From Oscarella lobularis (lineage: Eukaryota > Porifera > Homoscleromorpha > Homosclerophorida > Oscarellidae): a stretch of 64,000 nucleotides of DNA. The first letter of the stretch is position 1; each line of letters starts with the position of its first letter. Under the pieces are notes generated by a model, which worked only from the letters and a program-made list of their open reading frames with translations, was not told where the DNA came from and ran no database searches. Location: positions 310,001-374,000 of the forward strand of contig NC_089194.1 of assembly GCF_947507565.1 (NCBI RefSeq), in the 5' to 3' direction. This document shows, in pieces, positions 1 to 11,689 of this stretch. The position numbers and the translations under genes were made by a program.

Positions 1-779
1 TTTTAATTTGATTTCAGCTCGCTTCTCATACTGACGCGTCGATGATCGAAACAGATGAAGAAAGAAGAAGTCGTAGACGAAGGCATCACCCTGGGGACTT
101 GGGTTAAAGTCTCCCTCCGTGTGGGCTGGAGGTTAATATGCGCCACCCTCCCTGGCGGCCGGAGGTTAATTCGCCGCCCTCCCCCTGTGGACTTGGGTAA
201 AGTCCATTGTGGGACTGCAGTGTCAGTCCCAGCGCTTGACCTCCTGGTCAAGCGGCGGAAGTAAAGACGACGGAAAAAAGAAAATGGAATTTCTTGTCAA
301 TTTTTTATTACATCCGGGATATTTAATATAATTATTTTGCCGTAAGATTCCTTACTTTTCGCGTATGTGGCCGCGTGGTTATCGCGGACGGCGCGCCTGC
401 GCGCTCACGCAGCGGATTAAAGCAACCGCGTAGGACGCGCGCAGCGTTAAAGAAAGCACGCGCGCGCGTCTATGCAATCTTTGGCCACGCGAGTGCAGCG
501 ACGTCAACGCTCGCGCACAACAAGAAACGGCACGCACGCTCGTGCAGACAAAAAATTAGCATGCTCCACGTACTAAAAATTTTAATCATGCTTAAAAAGT
601 ACTCTTCTTCATCTTGAGATATTTCTTCCTTTAACCGTATTTCACCTGCAAATATCGTATCAGTAAATTTAAATAATACAACAACTAAAACGATTAACTT
701 TCCAAATATATGTTCCACCTGAAATCGAATTCTTTTCCTAATAATATTAGAATAAATCATATCCTAAACAGAGAAATAG
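1..779. other. non-genic sequence, no gene recognised
   Basis: No splice-compatible or family-like reading frame was recognised. The first 260 bases are GC-rich with short internal repeats: variants of 'cctccctgtggacttgggt' occur twice around 90-200. From about 550 the sequence becomes AT-rich and grades into a tandem array. This may be repeat-derived. Confidence 0.5.
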
Positions 780-1095
780 ATCAATAAATAACACAACAAA
801 GAACCTGCAAAAAAGACGCGTAAATATAAATTAAAAACCTGCAAATAAATAAAAAAACCTGTTAACAAAATAAAAAACACGAAAATATAATAAGAACCTG
901 CGAACAAAATATAAAAACCTGAAAAGGAATTAAAACCTGTGAAAAAAAGCTGAAAAGGAAATAAAAACCTGTGAACAAAAAGCTGAAAAGGAAATAAAAA
1001 CCTGTGAACAAAATATAAAAAGCTGAAATGGAAATAAAAACCTGCGAAAAAATATGAAAAACAGAAAAGGAAATAAAAACCTGCAAAGAAGAAAA
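780..1095. repeat. AT-rich tandem array with AAAACCTG motif
   Basis: The motif 'ataaaaacctg' recurs roughly every 15-40 bases, separated by variants of 'aacaaaaagctgaaaagg'. Several neighbouring units (about 940-1080) are nearly identical. The open frame on the opposite strand is only the F/S/L-rich translation of the repeat, so it is not treated as a gene. Confidence 0.8.
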
Positions 1096-1237
1096 CCTAC
1101 TAGACTACCCTAAAAAGAAAGAAAATAACGTGATAAAAACCTAGAATACCTCATCAATCCATTGACCTAAAATATGCCTATATACTAATCAACCTAGATT
1201 ACCTCAAAAATCCATTGAAAAAATGGTCTAAAGCACG

Positions 1238-1323
1238 TGGCGGCTGCTAGCTACAGCACGTCGGGGAGAAGGAGCTACAAGCCTACTACACAAGCCGCCC
1301 TACCCTACTAGCAGCCGCCAACT
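1238..1323. repeat. short hairpin-ended repeat, copy 1 of 2
   Basis: The ends form an inverted pair: 'tggcggctgctag' on the left and 'ctagcagccgcca' on the right, about 85 bp apart. A related copy lies at 25152-25236 with the same order of internal words ('ggagcta...cctact', then 'taaatcctaatgc'). This suggests a small non-autonomous DNA element. Confidence 0.6.
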
Positions 1324-1644
1324 ATAAAATCTTAATGCAAAGGAAGCGGACCCGTGCAAACTAACGTAGTGATGCAAACCAAGCATGAAACGGGGGAGGT
1401 TTCATTACACTAATTACTTTCGCCAAAGTGTCGTCCCGCTACACTCCCTGCAACGTACACAAGTGGGCTTTGTGCGATGCAACACCACCAGCCCCCACTC
1501 GCAAACCCCAACCCGCCCTCGATTGAACTTTTGGAAACCAGACCTAATAGTTAGACTGTCGGAAATTTTTCTATGCCCACGAGCGCGGGCAGTGGCATCG
1601 CATGTACTCAGCGCCGTGTACGTCACAAGAAGCCCCGCCCCTTA

Positions 1645-2395
1645 AGTGTACGCCTACACAAGTGGGGCCCCCAATTGGGTGATGCGAACCTGGTCGTCGC
1701 GCTGGCATCGCACGCGCGATTCTTCTTCTCTTCTTTATCGCCGAACTAGAGAAAAAGAAAAAGGAAATGAAATGAAACACACGGCAGGTGCGCGCGATGA
1801 GGGATTGCTTAGATGCGAGCGGATTATGCGCGCATCGCGTGGCGAAAAGTCGTTGGAGAGTACAAAGGATCACGTCGCGCATTCGTTCGACGAGCGAAGC
1901 CGCTCTAGGTATGCGCGGTGCACAGACATGACGGACAACGAGATTGCTAACTGAGAAAATAAACCGTACATAACGCTTACCAAATCGCGAGGGTCTCCAA
2001 ACGAGGCGGCAAAGCCTGCATCTCAAGGCAGAGTTATAGTCGTAGAGATGAGCATGCGGCCGGCGCGGCAGGCCTTCGGGAATCAGGATTCAGGACGGAG
2101 AGTTGGAGACGAAGAACAAAGAAACACTTCGGAAAAACTCCCGGACGCGAACACCCCGCCTAAAAGGAGCGACCAATGAGAAGAGCTGGCGTGGCTCACG
2201 TGAGAAATGGGCAGATCTCAAATCACGCATGCGTATGCTTACATACGTATATACACTCAATTTATGAATCCGTTACTGGTAGACAACGATGCCACGATAC
2301 ATGCAGTGTTATAAGGCCATGGCGACAAACAACAATCGATAATCATACAAGCCCACCAACTGAAACTTGACGAAGCAAAGTCCATTGACACTAAC
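1645..2395. repeat. dispersed repeat about 0.7 kb, copy 1
   Basis: It is collinear with 50675-51355 and partly with 56150-56480, all in the same orientation. Shared blocks include 'gatgagggattgcttagatg', 'cgccgaactagagaaa', 'gaccaatgagaagagc' followed by a CACGTGAG box, and 'aatcatacaagcccacca'. The ends are not sharply defined. The conserved CCAAT-type and CACGTG words give it a promoter-like look, but no gene is seen attached. Confidence 0.75.
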
Positions 2396-2411
2396 CTGTC
2401 TAAGTCACATG

Positions 2412-5400
2412 TTATGATAAGTGACTTTTAGAATATTCCTCCTTGATTAAAGGCAGAGGTACTCCTGCTTTTTGGCAAGCTCTTAACAGCTCGCCAACAT
2501 TTGCCTTCCTCCCATTTTTCCTAGACCACTTATTAATTAGGTACAGAAGCCTGTCACTGTTTCTATCCATGAAGGAAGATCTGTAATTTCGTAGGATTGA
2601 TATCCAAGATATTCGGCAATAGCCTTCCATTCATCGTTTCCAACTTTAGCAACAGCCATCTTAAAATCCAGAAATTTCGAATCCGAAACCATAGCATCAA
2701 CAGGAGGAAAAGAGATCAAGTAGGAAGCGATATCTGAAAACAAAGAGCTCGATTCTCAACACAATGAAATTCTCATGCACACCTATTTTCTGACTAGAGC
2801 AAGCTGGACGATTTAGCAAATCTTGTAGATTCTGAGCAGCTGCCGCTTTCTGCGCAAACCATAAATAAAAAATCACATACTCGAAAAAACCATAAGAAAG
2901 ATGTCTCACCTCATCAGCAGAAAGTTCAATAGCACCTTCACCATGTAAAAGAGAGAGCAAATATAAGACGTCATTTTTTCGCGCAGCGTTAGCCAAGGAT
3001 TGAGCTGTGGCATTAAGATTCTCACTCCAGAGAGCGAGAATGTCGCCAGAAATTGCGCTTTTCACGATATCCGCGGGCGATGGGCTAAGCAAGGCGCTGG
3101 CTAGAGCGTTCCGTCCAACTTCATCTTTCTCCAGGCAAGTATCTATTACACAGCGCGTTTTGTAAGAAATATAATCGATGTGATTATCAGGAAGAGCAAA
3201 GAGCTCTTTGAGGCTGTCTTCGACCGTTCCCTCAAAGAGTGAAGCGCTAGACTTCGTCGAATTCTTTATCACCTTTTCGACCGTTTCCTTTCTGTACGCC
3301 CCAGGAGACTCTTTCAGTTCTTTCAATTCAGAGCAACTTATGTACCACAGGTGTCTCTCCATTCCTGGACTTTTCTCTTGAAGTACCATTTCGCCCGTTC
3401 TCATGAGATCTTTGAGTAGTTTCATGCATTCTCCCTCTGAATGCTTAGGACCTCGCACAATGAAGTCTAAGGACTTGTCCACGTCTTGCAGAATTACCAT
3501 TCCTTCTAGCGAAAATTCGTCAATTCTTTTCTTGATCATTAGACCACCCTGCCACAGTACCGGTTCCAAGCCACAGAAACATTTGGTATTGCGAACGTGA
3601 CACTGAAGAAACGGCATTGTGCCTGGGGTTATTATATCAGTCTCGTCTTCTCGTTTCCACCGACGGCCAACGTATACCGTCATTAGAGCATTTCTACACC
3701 ATACTTCGGGTGGACGCTGTTGTTGAATTAGCGCTGGGAATTGATATGTGTTCGGCCTATCTGGAAGTTCAAAGCAAATTTCCAAACGGCAAAGAAGTGA
3801 TAGCGTTTCGTCGATATTATCCCACTTCTGCTTGTTGAAAGCTTCAAGTGCTCTTTTGATCTTCTCCTTTGTCGTTGTTCCAGGAGTAGAACAGGAGAGA
3901 GTGATTTGAAACTCTTCAGGAGACAAAATGGGACCAAGAACGCTATGACACAGCCATGAAAGCTCGAGAATTATTATATCTTCCATGACAAATATCTACG
4001 AAGAGACGCATTTTGAAATGAAAAATATTATTAACCTACTTACCTCGCCAATGCCCTGCAAATATTCAACAAGCAACGTTTGAACCTGTTCCGTAAGGCC
4101 AGGATAGATGCTTGCAACCATTATCTGCTTAAAAGCATCGGCATCCATACAGCGATTTTCCTAAAAAAGCTATTAGCTCTTACTCAAACAACTAACAATC
4201 GCCACTCGCCTTTTCAGGAGTCAATAATCCCCTATACCTCAGAAGAGTCAAACATTTTTTCCTTACTGATTCCGCCGACTCGTTTGAAAACGAATAGCGA
4301 ATGTCGTGCGGCATAGTGCGCAGTTTAGAGGGATTGCGCAGCGTAGGTAAAATTAATGCCTTGGCCACTTCAACAATAATTGGAACATCACTTGCAGCCT
4401 GCATGCATGAAAGAAATTGACAAGCAAACATAACAACTGTATCTTCATTACCTCAATTGTTTTCTTTTTGACATCGCCAATAGCTTTTTTAAGAAAATCT
4501 AACTCGGTTGACCTCCCATCTCGACAGTTCAAAAGAAAGTAATTCTCGTGAAAGTCAAACCAAGCGCCAAACGTTATATGCAGGTACCGAAAAAGTCGTC
4601 TCATATTGTTCTCTCCAGATTTCCAATCGGAAAGCAAATCCTTTTTGCTGCCTAAAACTAAGACGTTTGCTTTTTCAGTGAAGGCTCCACTGCACTTCAC
4701 AAATGACAGAATAAAGTGGCTGGACTCTCTGAGCTGGTCGTAGCTCTGGGTCAAATCGACAACCAGAAGAAACATTGTCGTAGTCTCAGAAAAGAAAAGC
4801 CCGTGCGTCTTGTAGAAGAAAGGCGGCCCTGAAAAGTCGCAAAAGACGAGTTCGCCAGCTGAGTCGACGGTCACTGTGGTTACAGCCATGCTGGCTGTAC
4901 GCACATCGTCGTCCTCTTCGCACCAATCAATTTTCTGTAGCGTTTTGATGAGGGTCGTCTTGCCAGCTCTCTCCTTTCCAACTACGCAGACTTTGATCTT
5001 TCTGGGCTTTATTGTGCCATGCGAATAAAGCTTGGAGTATCGATATGAAGTCTAAAGGAAGTCGTATAGGAGACGAAATTGGCAACACCTACTAAGCAAT
5101 TGACCCATGCTTCAAAAAGTGCCTGCGACGTAGGGGCGAGTTCGTAAGGAAGGCTTCTATTCTGAATCAGAAAGAATGAAAATGTTTCATCATATAAGAT
5201 TACCTTATCTACACTACAAGTATAACATACAACACGAAGCGGTTCATTTGTACTGTACACGCATTCAATAAGGAACTCAACTACAATACTAAATGAATAA
5301 TAACCTTGTCAGGAATGTCGATGAGTGAAGGGCTTGACAAAAGAATTAGAGTCAATAGATTCCTTTGTTGAACTGAAAGAAAACTTAAAGAAACAAAAAA

Positions 5401-7230
5401 AACAATGGTCAAATTACCAGCATCTCTCCACGATTGAGCAAGGAAGTGTAGAAGTGATTCCCCGTGCTGAGAAAAATACCGTGAAATAAGCAAGGCGCAT
5501 AACGCAAAATTTACCTCATTTGTCTGATTGACATCAGCTCCAGCATCAATTAGTATCTTGGCAAGTTTTGTGTCACAACGAGAGCAGGCGATTTGCAAAG
5601 GCCACCTTTCAGTTAGATACTGCCAGAAATACTAATTACACATAAACATGTTAATTAAAACCGACGTCGTCTTTGCAATAGACATCAGCTCCATTGTCCA
5701 GTAAAAGCTTTGCTATTCCGACATGACCTATCGAACAGGCTTCTAGCAAGGGTACAAATGAATCCTTATAAAAAATAAAAAAAAGATATAGTCATAGCTA
5801 ACCCTAATAAAAGTTATGAAAACCCCATCTGCATTGACATTCGCTCCAACGTCGACCAAAAGCTGAGCAATTTCGAAGTATCCTTTTTCACATGCAATAA
5901 TCAAGAGTCTTGTATCCTAAAATTCCTCATCAATTAGGAAAAACAATCCTTGCAAAAAAACTACTAACAGAGTATTCATCTACATTAGCTCCAGCGTTGA
6001 TCAAGAGTCTTGCAAACTCGACGTCACCACGATGACAAACTATTCTCAAAGGAAGCTCTCCAAACTAAAAGTACACATCAGAGGAGTAATCGTCTGAGAC
6101 TTTAAAGAACAAACGTCGTTGCTCTCATTGACATTCGCTCCAGCATCGATTAATAGTTTTTCGAAATCAGCCCGATTCGTCTTGCAAGCTCTCAGCAAAA
6201 GCCCTTCATCAGCCTAACGAGTTAACTTTGCCGATAAACGTCTCATTAAGTCACCATGCTCTTCTCAACCTCATATGTCTGAGATATATCTGCCACCGCA
6301 TCAATCAATAATTTTGCTACTTCAAGATGATTATTCTCTAAAGCAGCCCACAATAAACCTCGATCATACTATAACAAGAGAACAGAAGTAGCGAAAAAGA
6401 ACTGCCTAACTCAACTTAGCAACACACCAAGTCTGTTCCATTGCCATTAGCACCGGCGCCAATTAAAACTTTAACAACTTCCACGTGATTATACCAGCAA
6501 GCTGCCGCCAAAGCCTAATTATATAATCAAATAAATAAAAAAATTAATTACGTGATGTACAACAAACCAGCCGCGAGTTGTTGGGCTTTGCACCGGCTTT
6601 GAGAAGCATTTTTACAATTTCTAAATGACCATTTTCACATGCCGCCCACAAATATCCTCGGTTAAGCCAATTGGAATTTTTCATAACGAAAAAAGGAACA
6701 CAGGGAAACGAACCGCGTCTCGCTTATTGATATCGACTCCAGTTCTGATGGAGTGCCTAACTCTTTCGGAATCACCATTGGAGCAAGCTGCTCTCAAAGA
6801 ATAGAATTCCCTGTCCAACTAAGAAGGTGATGACGCAAGTAAACACACAATTAAAACATAACAAACCGAGACGTCGTTGCTCGGATTAATGGCAGTGTAA
6901 AGAGAGCATTCCTCATAAAGAAATGCTCCGATTTCCGAACTCTTCGTCGACAAGGCCAATTCATACGGTGTAAGTCCTGCAGAAAGCATAGCAATTGATT
7001 AATATGCACTAAATCAAAAGACGATAGAGCGGAGCAGAGCACGTGATGCTAGGACCCCCTATGACGTCTCATCGCGTCGAGTCCTTTAGTTTAGCACCTT
7101 GCTCATTTGTCCATTCGTCGCTTAAGTTGGCTCCGTTTCTTACGCATTCTTTTACTTTCACAAAGTCTTCAGATTCAATAGCGTGAAACAGCGCCGTTTG
7201 TAATTCAATTTCCTCCATCGCTCCGTTCAT
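2412..7230 (-). CDS. ankyrin-repeat Roc-COR GTPase with C-terminal Death domain (copy A)
   Basis: This is a multi-exon gene. The start (MNGAMEEIE) is at 7230-7228 and the first exons are 7098-7230 and 6867-6976. About a dozen ankyrin repeats follow, nearly all one repeat per about 99-bp exon (for example 6115-6213, 5820-5918, 5512-5620). A Roc-type GTPase domain lies in the exon ending near 5003, with P-loop GKERAGKT, a DFSG switch motif and SKKD in place of NKxD. A COR-like region follows (about 2900-4440), then a Death domain (2412-2745). Such proteins are intracellular signalling scaffolds; the order resembles DAPK1 without its kinase. The Death domain changes frame near 2575-2590, after EITDL, so either the copy is damaged or the assembly has an indel. 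Exon joins near 6690 and 5280 do not fit simple GT-AG rules. The family call is firm; intactness is not. Confidence 0.8.
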
Positions 7231-8181
7231 CTCGCCTATACGAATGAAGTTTAGCTTCCTAAGATACTCTCTTCAACTTTTATCGCTTTATTCGTGGCTA
7301 CTTGGAGCGGTTGGACGCAACACGAAGTCGTGAGAAGGTCGCTACTTTTACGGTAAGCTCGTAACAATTCCAAACATACGTCACATCGTGACCTCCATCT
7401 GCATACAGTACCTGAAAGCTGCATTCAATGAACGGGTTGTTTTCGATTGTTCTTACCTTAGTGAGAAATTAGAATATTCAAAAACCAGACGCTCATAGTG
7501 TCATTCATTTACTCCGATATATGCATTATACAGTAATTACGTCGTTCGTTTTTAGATACGGCTTCAAACTAGAAGCTCACGAATAAGCAAGAGATGAAAC
7601 AGAGTCAGTGAAGGTGAAAGCCAGCTGCGGAGCGAGAAGAAGAGTATTTTTGTTACCTCTCTTTCGGAAAGTGCGTCTGAGTACAGTAGCTAAAATATTA
7701 TTACGGCAGTAGCAGGATTTCAAAATGGGAGGGTCTGCCCCTCAAAAAAATTTTTAGAGAGCGTGGTTTCTTCGCTAAATTTCCGCGATTTTAGGCTAAT
7801 TTTTAATCTTGTATTGGTCGCGTAAATCTTATAAGAGCCTTGTTGGTAAGGCTTTTATCAAAAAATCCTTTTTCATTGTCACAAAAACATCTTTTCACGT
7901 CTGATTATGTATGTCTATACAAGTTTTCACTATGCAGGCGAATGAAGTGTAGAAAGAAGTGGCGATTGCTCCCGTGAAAGCTATGGAATGCAATAGCGAC
8001 TCCAAAGAACAATGAACAATATTATTGTAGGTAAATGCTCCAGCCTGTCCGTGGGGTGAGGAACACGCTCGTAGGGGTGGATACGGCCTTTTTCTTCGCA
8101 GCTGTACGGCTTGAGCTCGGGTACTGATGACGCAGAAAACGGCGAAGCCAGAGGTTGATATGGACCTTTCCAAACGAATTA
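7231..8181. other. intergenic, no feature recognised
   Basis: This lies upstream of the ankyrin-Roc gene, so its promoter should be here, but no clear TATA or initiator could be singled out. No coding frame with family resemblance was found on either strand. Confidence 0.4.
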
Positions 8182-8419
8182 AGAACCACGACCTTTTGCG
8201 TTTGTGTTGAAATTGACGCCGTTGTACTGGACAAGCTTGCACTTTGGCCACGCGCGGACCAATCGAGTAGAGCACTCCAATTTATCGTCAAATACCTTCG
8301 CGATATTCCTCACAGCTCCAGCGTCGACATCTTGATTTAGGCCACACAGTTTGCATGCTGAACCTGTGCCGAGGTTAGATTCTGTTATTAGGAATTGTCC
8401 GCTTAATAGAGGCCGCTAA
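8182..8419 (-). other. unassigned open frame, possible exon of a cysteine-bearing protein
   Basis: Minus-strand frame open for about 79 codons before a TAA (8181-8179). It contains CKLCGLNQDVDAGAV, then LECSTRLVRAWPKCKL and QYNGVNFNTNA. The cysteine spacing and lack of low complexity look coding, and an AG acceptor sits just upstream near 8370. I do not recognise the family and see no start or partner exon. It could be the last exon of a small secreted protein, or chance. Confidence 0.25.
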
Positions 8420-8668
8420 GAAAGGCTCAACTACAAGTACATCAAGGCGACGTTTAGTTTAGCATGTGTCTAAGCGTAGCCGGTATAAACAGCGGTCGTT
8501 TCAAAGGCCTCTCCTAAATTCTGGATCGTTCCCTCTAAGTGGCAGCGCAGCTAGTTTTCTCGTTTTATTGGCAAGAAACAGACAAAGAAACAAGTAGACT
8601 CAGAAGGACATCAACACTCAGAAGCGTAGCTTAGCTCTTTCAAGTCCGGAAAGCATGCAGGCTCTTGC

Positions 8669-9130
8669 CTACACTCCGAATACAATGAAAGTTGCAGCGC
8701 GATCGCTTGTATGTTGGAAGTTGCCTCCACCGGTCACATATCTGAACTTGTTGCAGCTGATTTCGGTGATGACGGCATTGTCGACAGTCCAACCATTTTG
8801 AGAAAAGGACTGCGGAAATACTTGCGTGATGCTAACCGCCGGTCTGCTGATGAAAGGCTTAGAAAAGTAGACGGTGTAAACGCCGCCCTTTTCACGTTTC
8901 ACAGAAAACTTCTCGCCCTGAGTCGAAAGAATTCCGCCGTTTCCGGCAACGTAGCCGCCAATCAATCGACCAAAGACACTTCTTTTGCTTATTTCGTGCG
9001 ACTACAAAGAAGAGCATATGTATATACAGCCAACCCGGCCATTCGGTTAGTTGATAATCGGTACTTTGACTGGGACGGATTCTGTCACAGCAATCAAGAG
9101 GAAAAGTATCCCTGCACAGCGAATACTCAT
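8669..9130 (-). CDS. small secreted beta-rich protein
   Basis: Two exons join in phase 0: 9065-9130 (22 codons) and 8669-9001, separated by a 63-bp GT-AG intron, giving 132 aa. The first exon encodes a signal peptide (MSIRCAGILFLLIAVTES). The mature part begins SHEISKRSVFGR; KR could be a dibasic processing site. It continues with GEKFSVKREKGGVYTVYF, then SKPFISRPAVSITQVF. The pattern 'F.V.R...GVYTV.F..PF...PAV..T' resembles jelly-roll adhesion or tail domains seen in bacterial and invertebrate secreted proteins; that family link is from memory. It probably acts outside the cell, function unknown. The protein has a single cysteine. Confidence 0.65.
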
Positions 9131-9286
9131 GGTAGCTCTGTTCGGAGAGACGTCGAAGTAAGAGAGCGAACTGGCGTCTGAGTGAGACAAGGAGGATTAT
9201 ATAATCTTTGAACTTTCTTTACCTTGCTTTATGAACCGGTAAACGGATCTTTGTTGTTAGCAACAGGGTATTGTTATGGCGCACCG

Positions 9287-9850
9287 TAGGACGGATGTGG
9301 TGAAGGCACACGCTTTTCATCAGCCGTGTCCACAGTGAAGAAACGCAAGCAGCTATAATGTGATGCATTAGCCACCCTGCCGTCGTGTCGTCTATCAACA
9401 TCAAAAGCGAAACTTCCCGGGTCTCCCGCGGTACTCGCGTGCGCTGACCCCGTTTTGGGTAGCTAGAGCAAACATACTAATAACAAGGACGGATCGAAAT
9501 CGAGCTATAAATAACAGTAGGCGCGTACGAAAGGCAGGCACGTCATGGAGCCGTTTCATACCTAGCGAGTCAAGCGAATCCGTTTCGTTTCCGCTTTCGC
9601 AAGTAGTCATTACACGTTCAGGAAAGCCTAAGAATTTTCTTTTAGTTTGCACGTCATTTATTCAGAAACAACTAGACTAACTCATAAATCATTTGACGCC
9701 GTGTCCATGGTGAAGGCACGTAGACGACTTAGGTTATCTATTTGCCACGTCGATCAGTACTCGCCTAGCCGCGTCATGTCCTTCATCAACATCGAAGGTG
9801 AAACTTCCTTGGCCCGCGTTATACTGGCACACGCTGACCCGCCTCGCGGT
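9287..9850 (+). repeat. diverged direct duplication of about 150 bp
   Basis: Segments 9290-9470 and 9690-9850 share an ordered series of words: 'ggtgaaggca', 'gtc.t...atcaacatc', 'gaaacttcc', 'cccgcg', 'cgctgaccc'. In the second copy the shared part can be read as INIEGETSLARV, with a loose counterpart in the first. It may be a relic of a duplicated exon or a repeat element. No functional call is made. Confidence 0.4.
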
Positions 9851-10802
9851 GAATAAGAAAGAACAAGAGCAACAAACTACAACATTTACATTAATTTACT
9901 CTCAACGTAGGAGACCTTGGCCTGCAGCGGTGCTCGCGCAGGCGATGAGCCCATGAATGATCTCTAACCTAAGCGTGTAGTTTACAGGCCCGTAGAAGAC
10001 GGTCCGGCCGGTCCGGACCACTTTTCGGCAAGAATACATTTTTGGAGTATTTCTGAGCGGTGTGTCTCGCTTAACTTAAAAGGGTCCTGCGTAGTGCACT
10101 AGCTATGTCACTCGCCGTTCTTGAGGTCTAGAATTGGCTCTGACGTGCAGATGCTATAAAACTGACCCTCGTGCGAAAGTGGTCGCAAACATTTTGCGCC
10201 CGCGATAAATAAACCGGACGACTCTACAACTGCTTGCTACGGCCCTGGTTCATAAGACAAATCGAAGCTTCCCGTGTTTTTCACTGAAGGTGCGTGGTTT
10301 TAGCGTCGCGCCGTGGAGACGATCGAAATTTGCCAAGGTATTGAATTGCTACGCTTATACAATGCGAAATGAAAGCCTTGACATTGTAGGAAGGAATACT
10401 TTCGGTTTGTTCCGATATCGATCGAGGAAGTAACGTAGTACAGTCCTCCTGAAGTCAGATGCGCGCTTAGGATAAATAAACAATACGTGTTGGAAAGTGA
10501 AAGTGAAAGTAGGCGCGTATAAGATAAGACGGACGACCGTACAATATATAGGGAATCGCAGCCGAAGTCTACCTATGAGACTTCGCTCAGTGAAGAAGCG
10601 TAGCAGAACTGACCCGGCCACGCAGTTGAGTGAGTGAATTCGTTTATTTGACATGAAATTGCGAATTTTGCTTACGTTTCTTCAATATTTCGCCATTTTC
10701 CAATCGTAGAGGAAAAAGTGTGATAGTGACCACGTACATTTAGTTAGACTGCTATATCGTCGCCCTGTCTGCTCTTCTTCTGACGATTCACGTTACCCGT
10801 AT
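9851..10802. other. intergenic, no gene recognised
   Basis: No recognisable coding frame. A stretch at 10470-10540 ('gataaataaacaat', then 'gtgaaagtgaaagtagg', then 'ataagataagacg') recurs in the same order at 62925-63015, so part of this region is a low-copy repeat. Confidence 0.4.
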
Positions 10803-10966
10803 TTAACCGAATAGTAGCCGCGTCTACTATTTTTTTCGGACCCACTTTCCAAAACAAAAAGTTTTTCTCTAAGGCTGTACGGCGTTTTGAACGGGTCTGT
10901 AGGTAAAGGTAGGTACTAAATGTTCAGGGTGCGGCTACTATTCGAGATTCGGCTACTATTCGGTAA
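10803..10966. mobile_element. short MITE-like element with 18-bp terminal inverted repeats
   Basis: The left end 'ttaaccgaatagtagccg' is the reverse complement of the right end 'cggctactattcggtaa'. A further internal copy of the right arm ('cggctactattcgag') sits about 15 bp inside. Total length is about 164 bp with no coding capacity, as expected of a non-autonomous DNA transposon. Confidence 0.65.
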
Positions 10967-11173
10967 GTATGATTGTTTTAACCTTTTCATTGTATCTTTG
11001 GATACAATGTTTCTAGATAGGACCAATTCGTAAGATCTGACAAACTCCCTAAAAGGAGACCAGAATTAATAATATACGACGATAGAAATAATTTACCAAC
11101 ACCTCCTGGAGCTGAACGAAAAAAAAGCGTACACTGTTAGGAACAAGTTTTAGTTAGGAAAAATGTGTCGGTT

Positions 11174-11353
11174 TGTCTTGCATGAAATTGCAGGTGTAAC
11201 AGTAAAATATAAAGCAGAGTGCAACGTGAAGGAAAAAAGAGAAGAGTACTTGATGGTGATGATGGTGATATATATTATCGTCGACGATCAAGTATTCTTC
11301 TCTTCCTCAATCGTACAGATTGAGCATTTCATTTTACTGTTACAAACGCAAGA
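11174..11353. repeat. imperfect foldback
   Basis: The left arm contains 'gtcttgca', 'gtaacagtaaaat' and 'gaagagtacttgat'. The right arm carries their reverse complements in mirrored order: 'atcaagtattcttctc', 'cattttactgttac', 'gcaagac'. The loop contains 'gatggtgatgatggtgata'. The region can fold into a long hairpin and is probably a degenerate foldback element. Confidence 0.55.
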
Positions 11354-11689
11354 CCGTATGTTGCGGGTTTTTAGAGCGGGAGTTTTAGTGGGCCCCCTCA
11401 AAGGGATACCCGTTTATTTCCGGAGGGCGGGGTTGTAAAAAGCCGTTTGTTTCCTGAAGGGGGGTTGTAAAAAGGTTGGCGCAGGCAGCAGGCGGAAAAC
11501 CTGGAACGATCACTCGAAAATTCATGGATGCGAGCAAAAGTGGTGTTGAAAGAAGTACAGTGCGCATGTGTAAGCAGAAATATCAGAGGACGAAGCTGGA
11601 GTACTCAAAAAATAAAATTCCGTTGATCTGTCTCTAATGCATCTACGGTTGAACACATCGGCGGATATTGTAGCTCTCTCGCATGCGCA

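Noticed and set aside
780-1095. Regularly repeated motif resembling a CRISPR array
   Set aside because: Units are irregular, AT-rich and have no unique spacers; the genome is clearly an animal's with spliced genes.
1571-2026. 151-codon minus-strand open frame
   Set aside because: It overlaps a dispersed repeat, has Arg/Cys-rich composition from GC skew and no family resemblance. The other repeat copies do not keep the frame.
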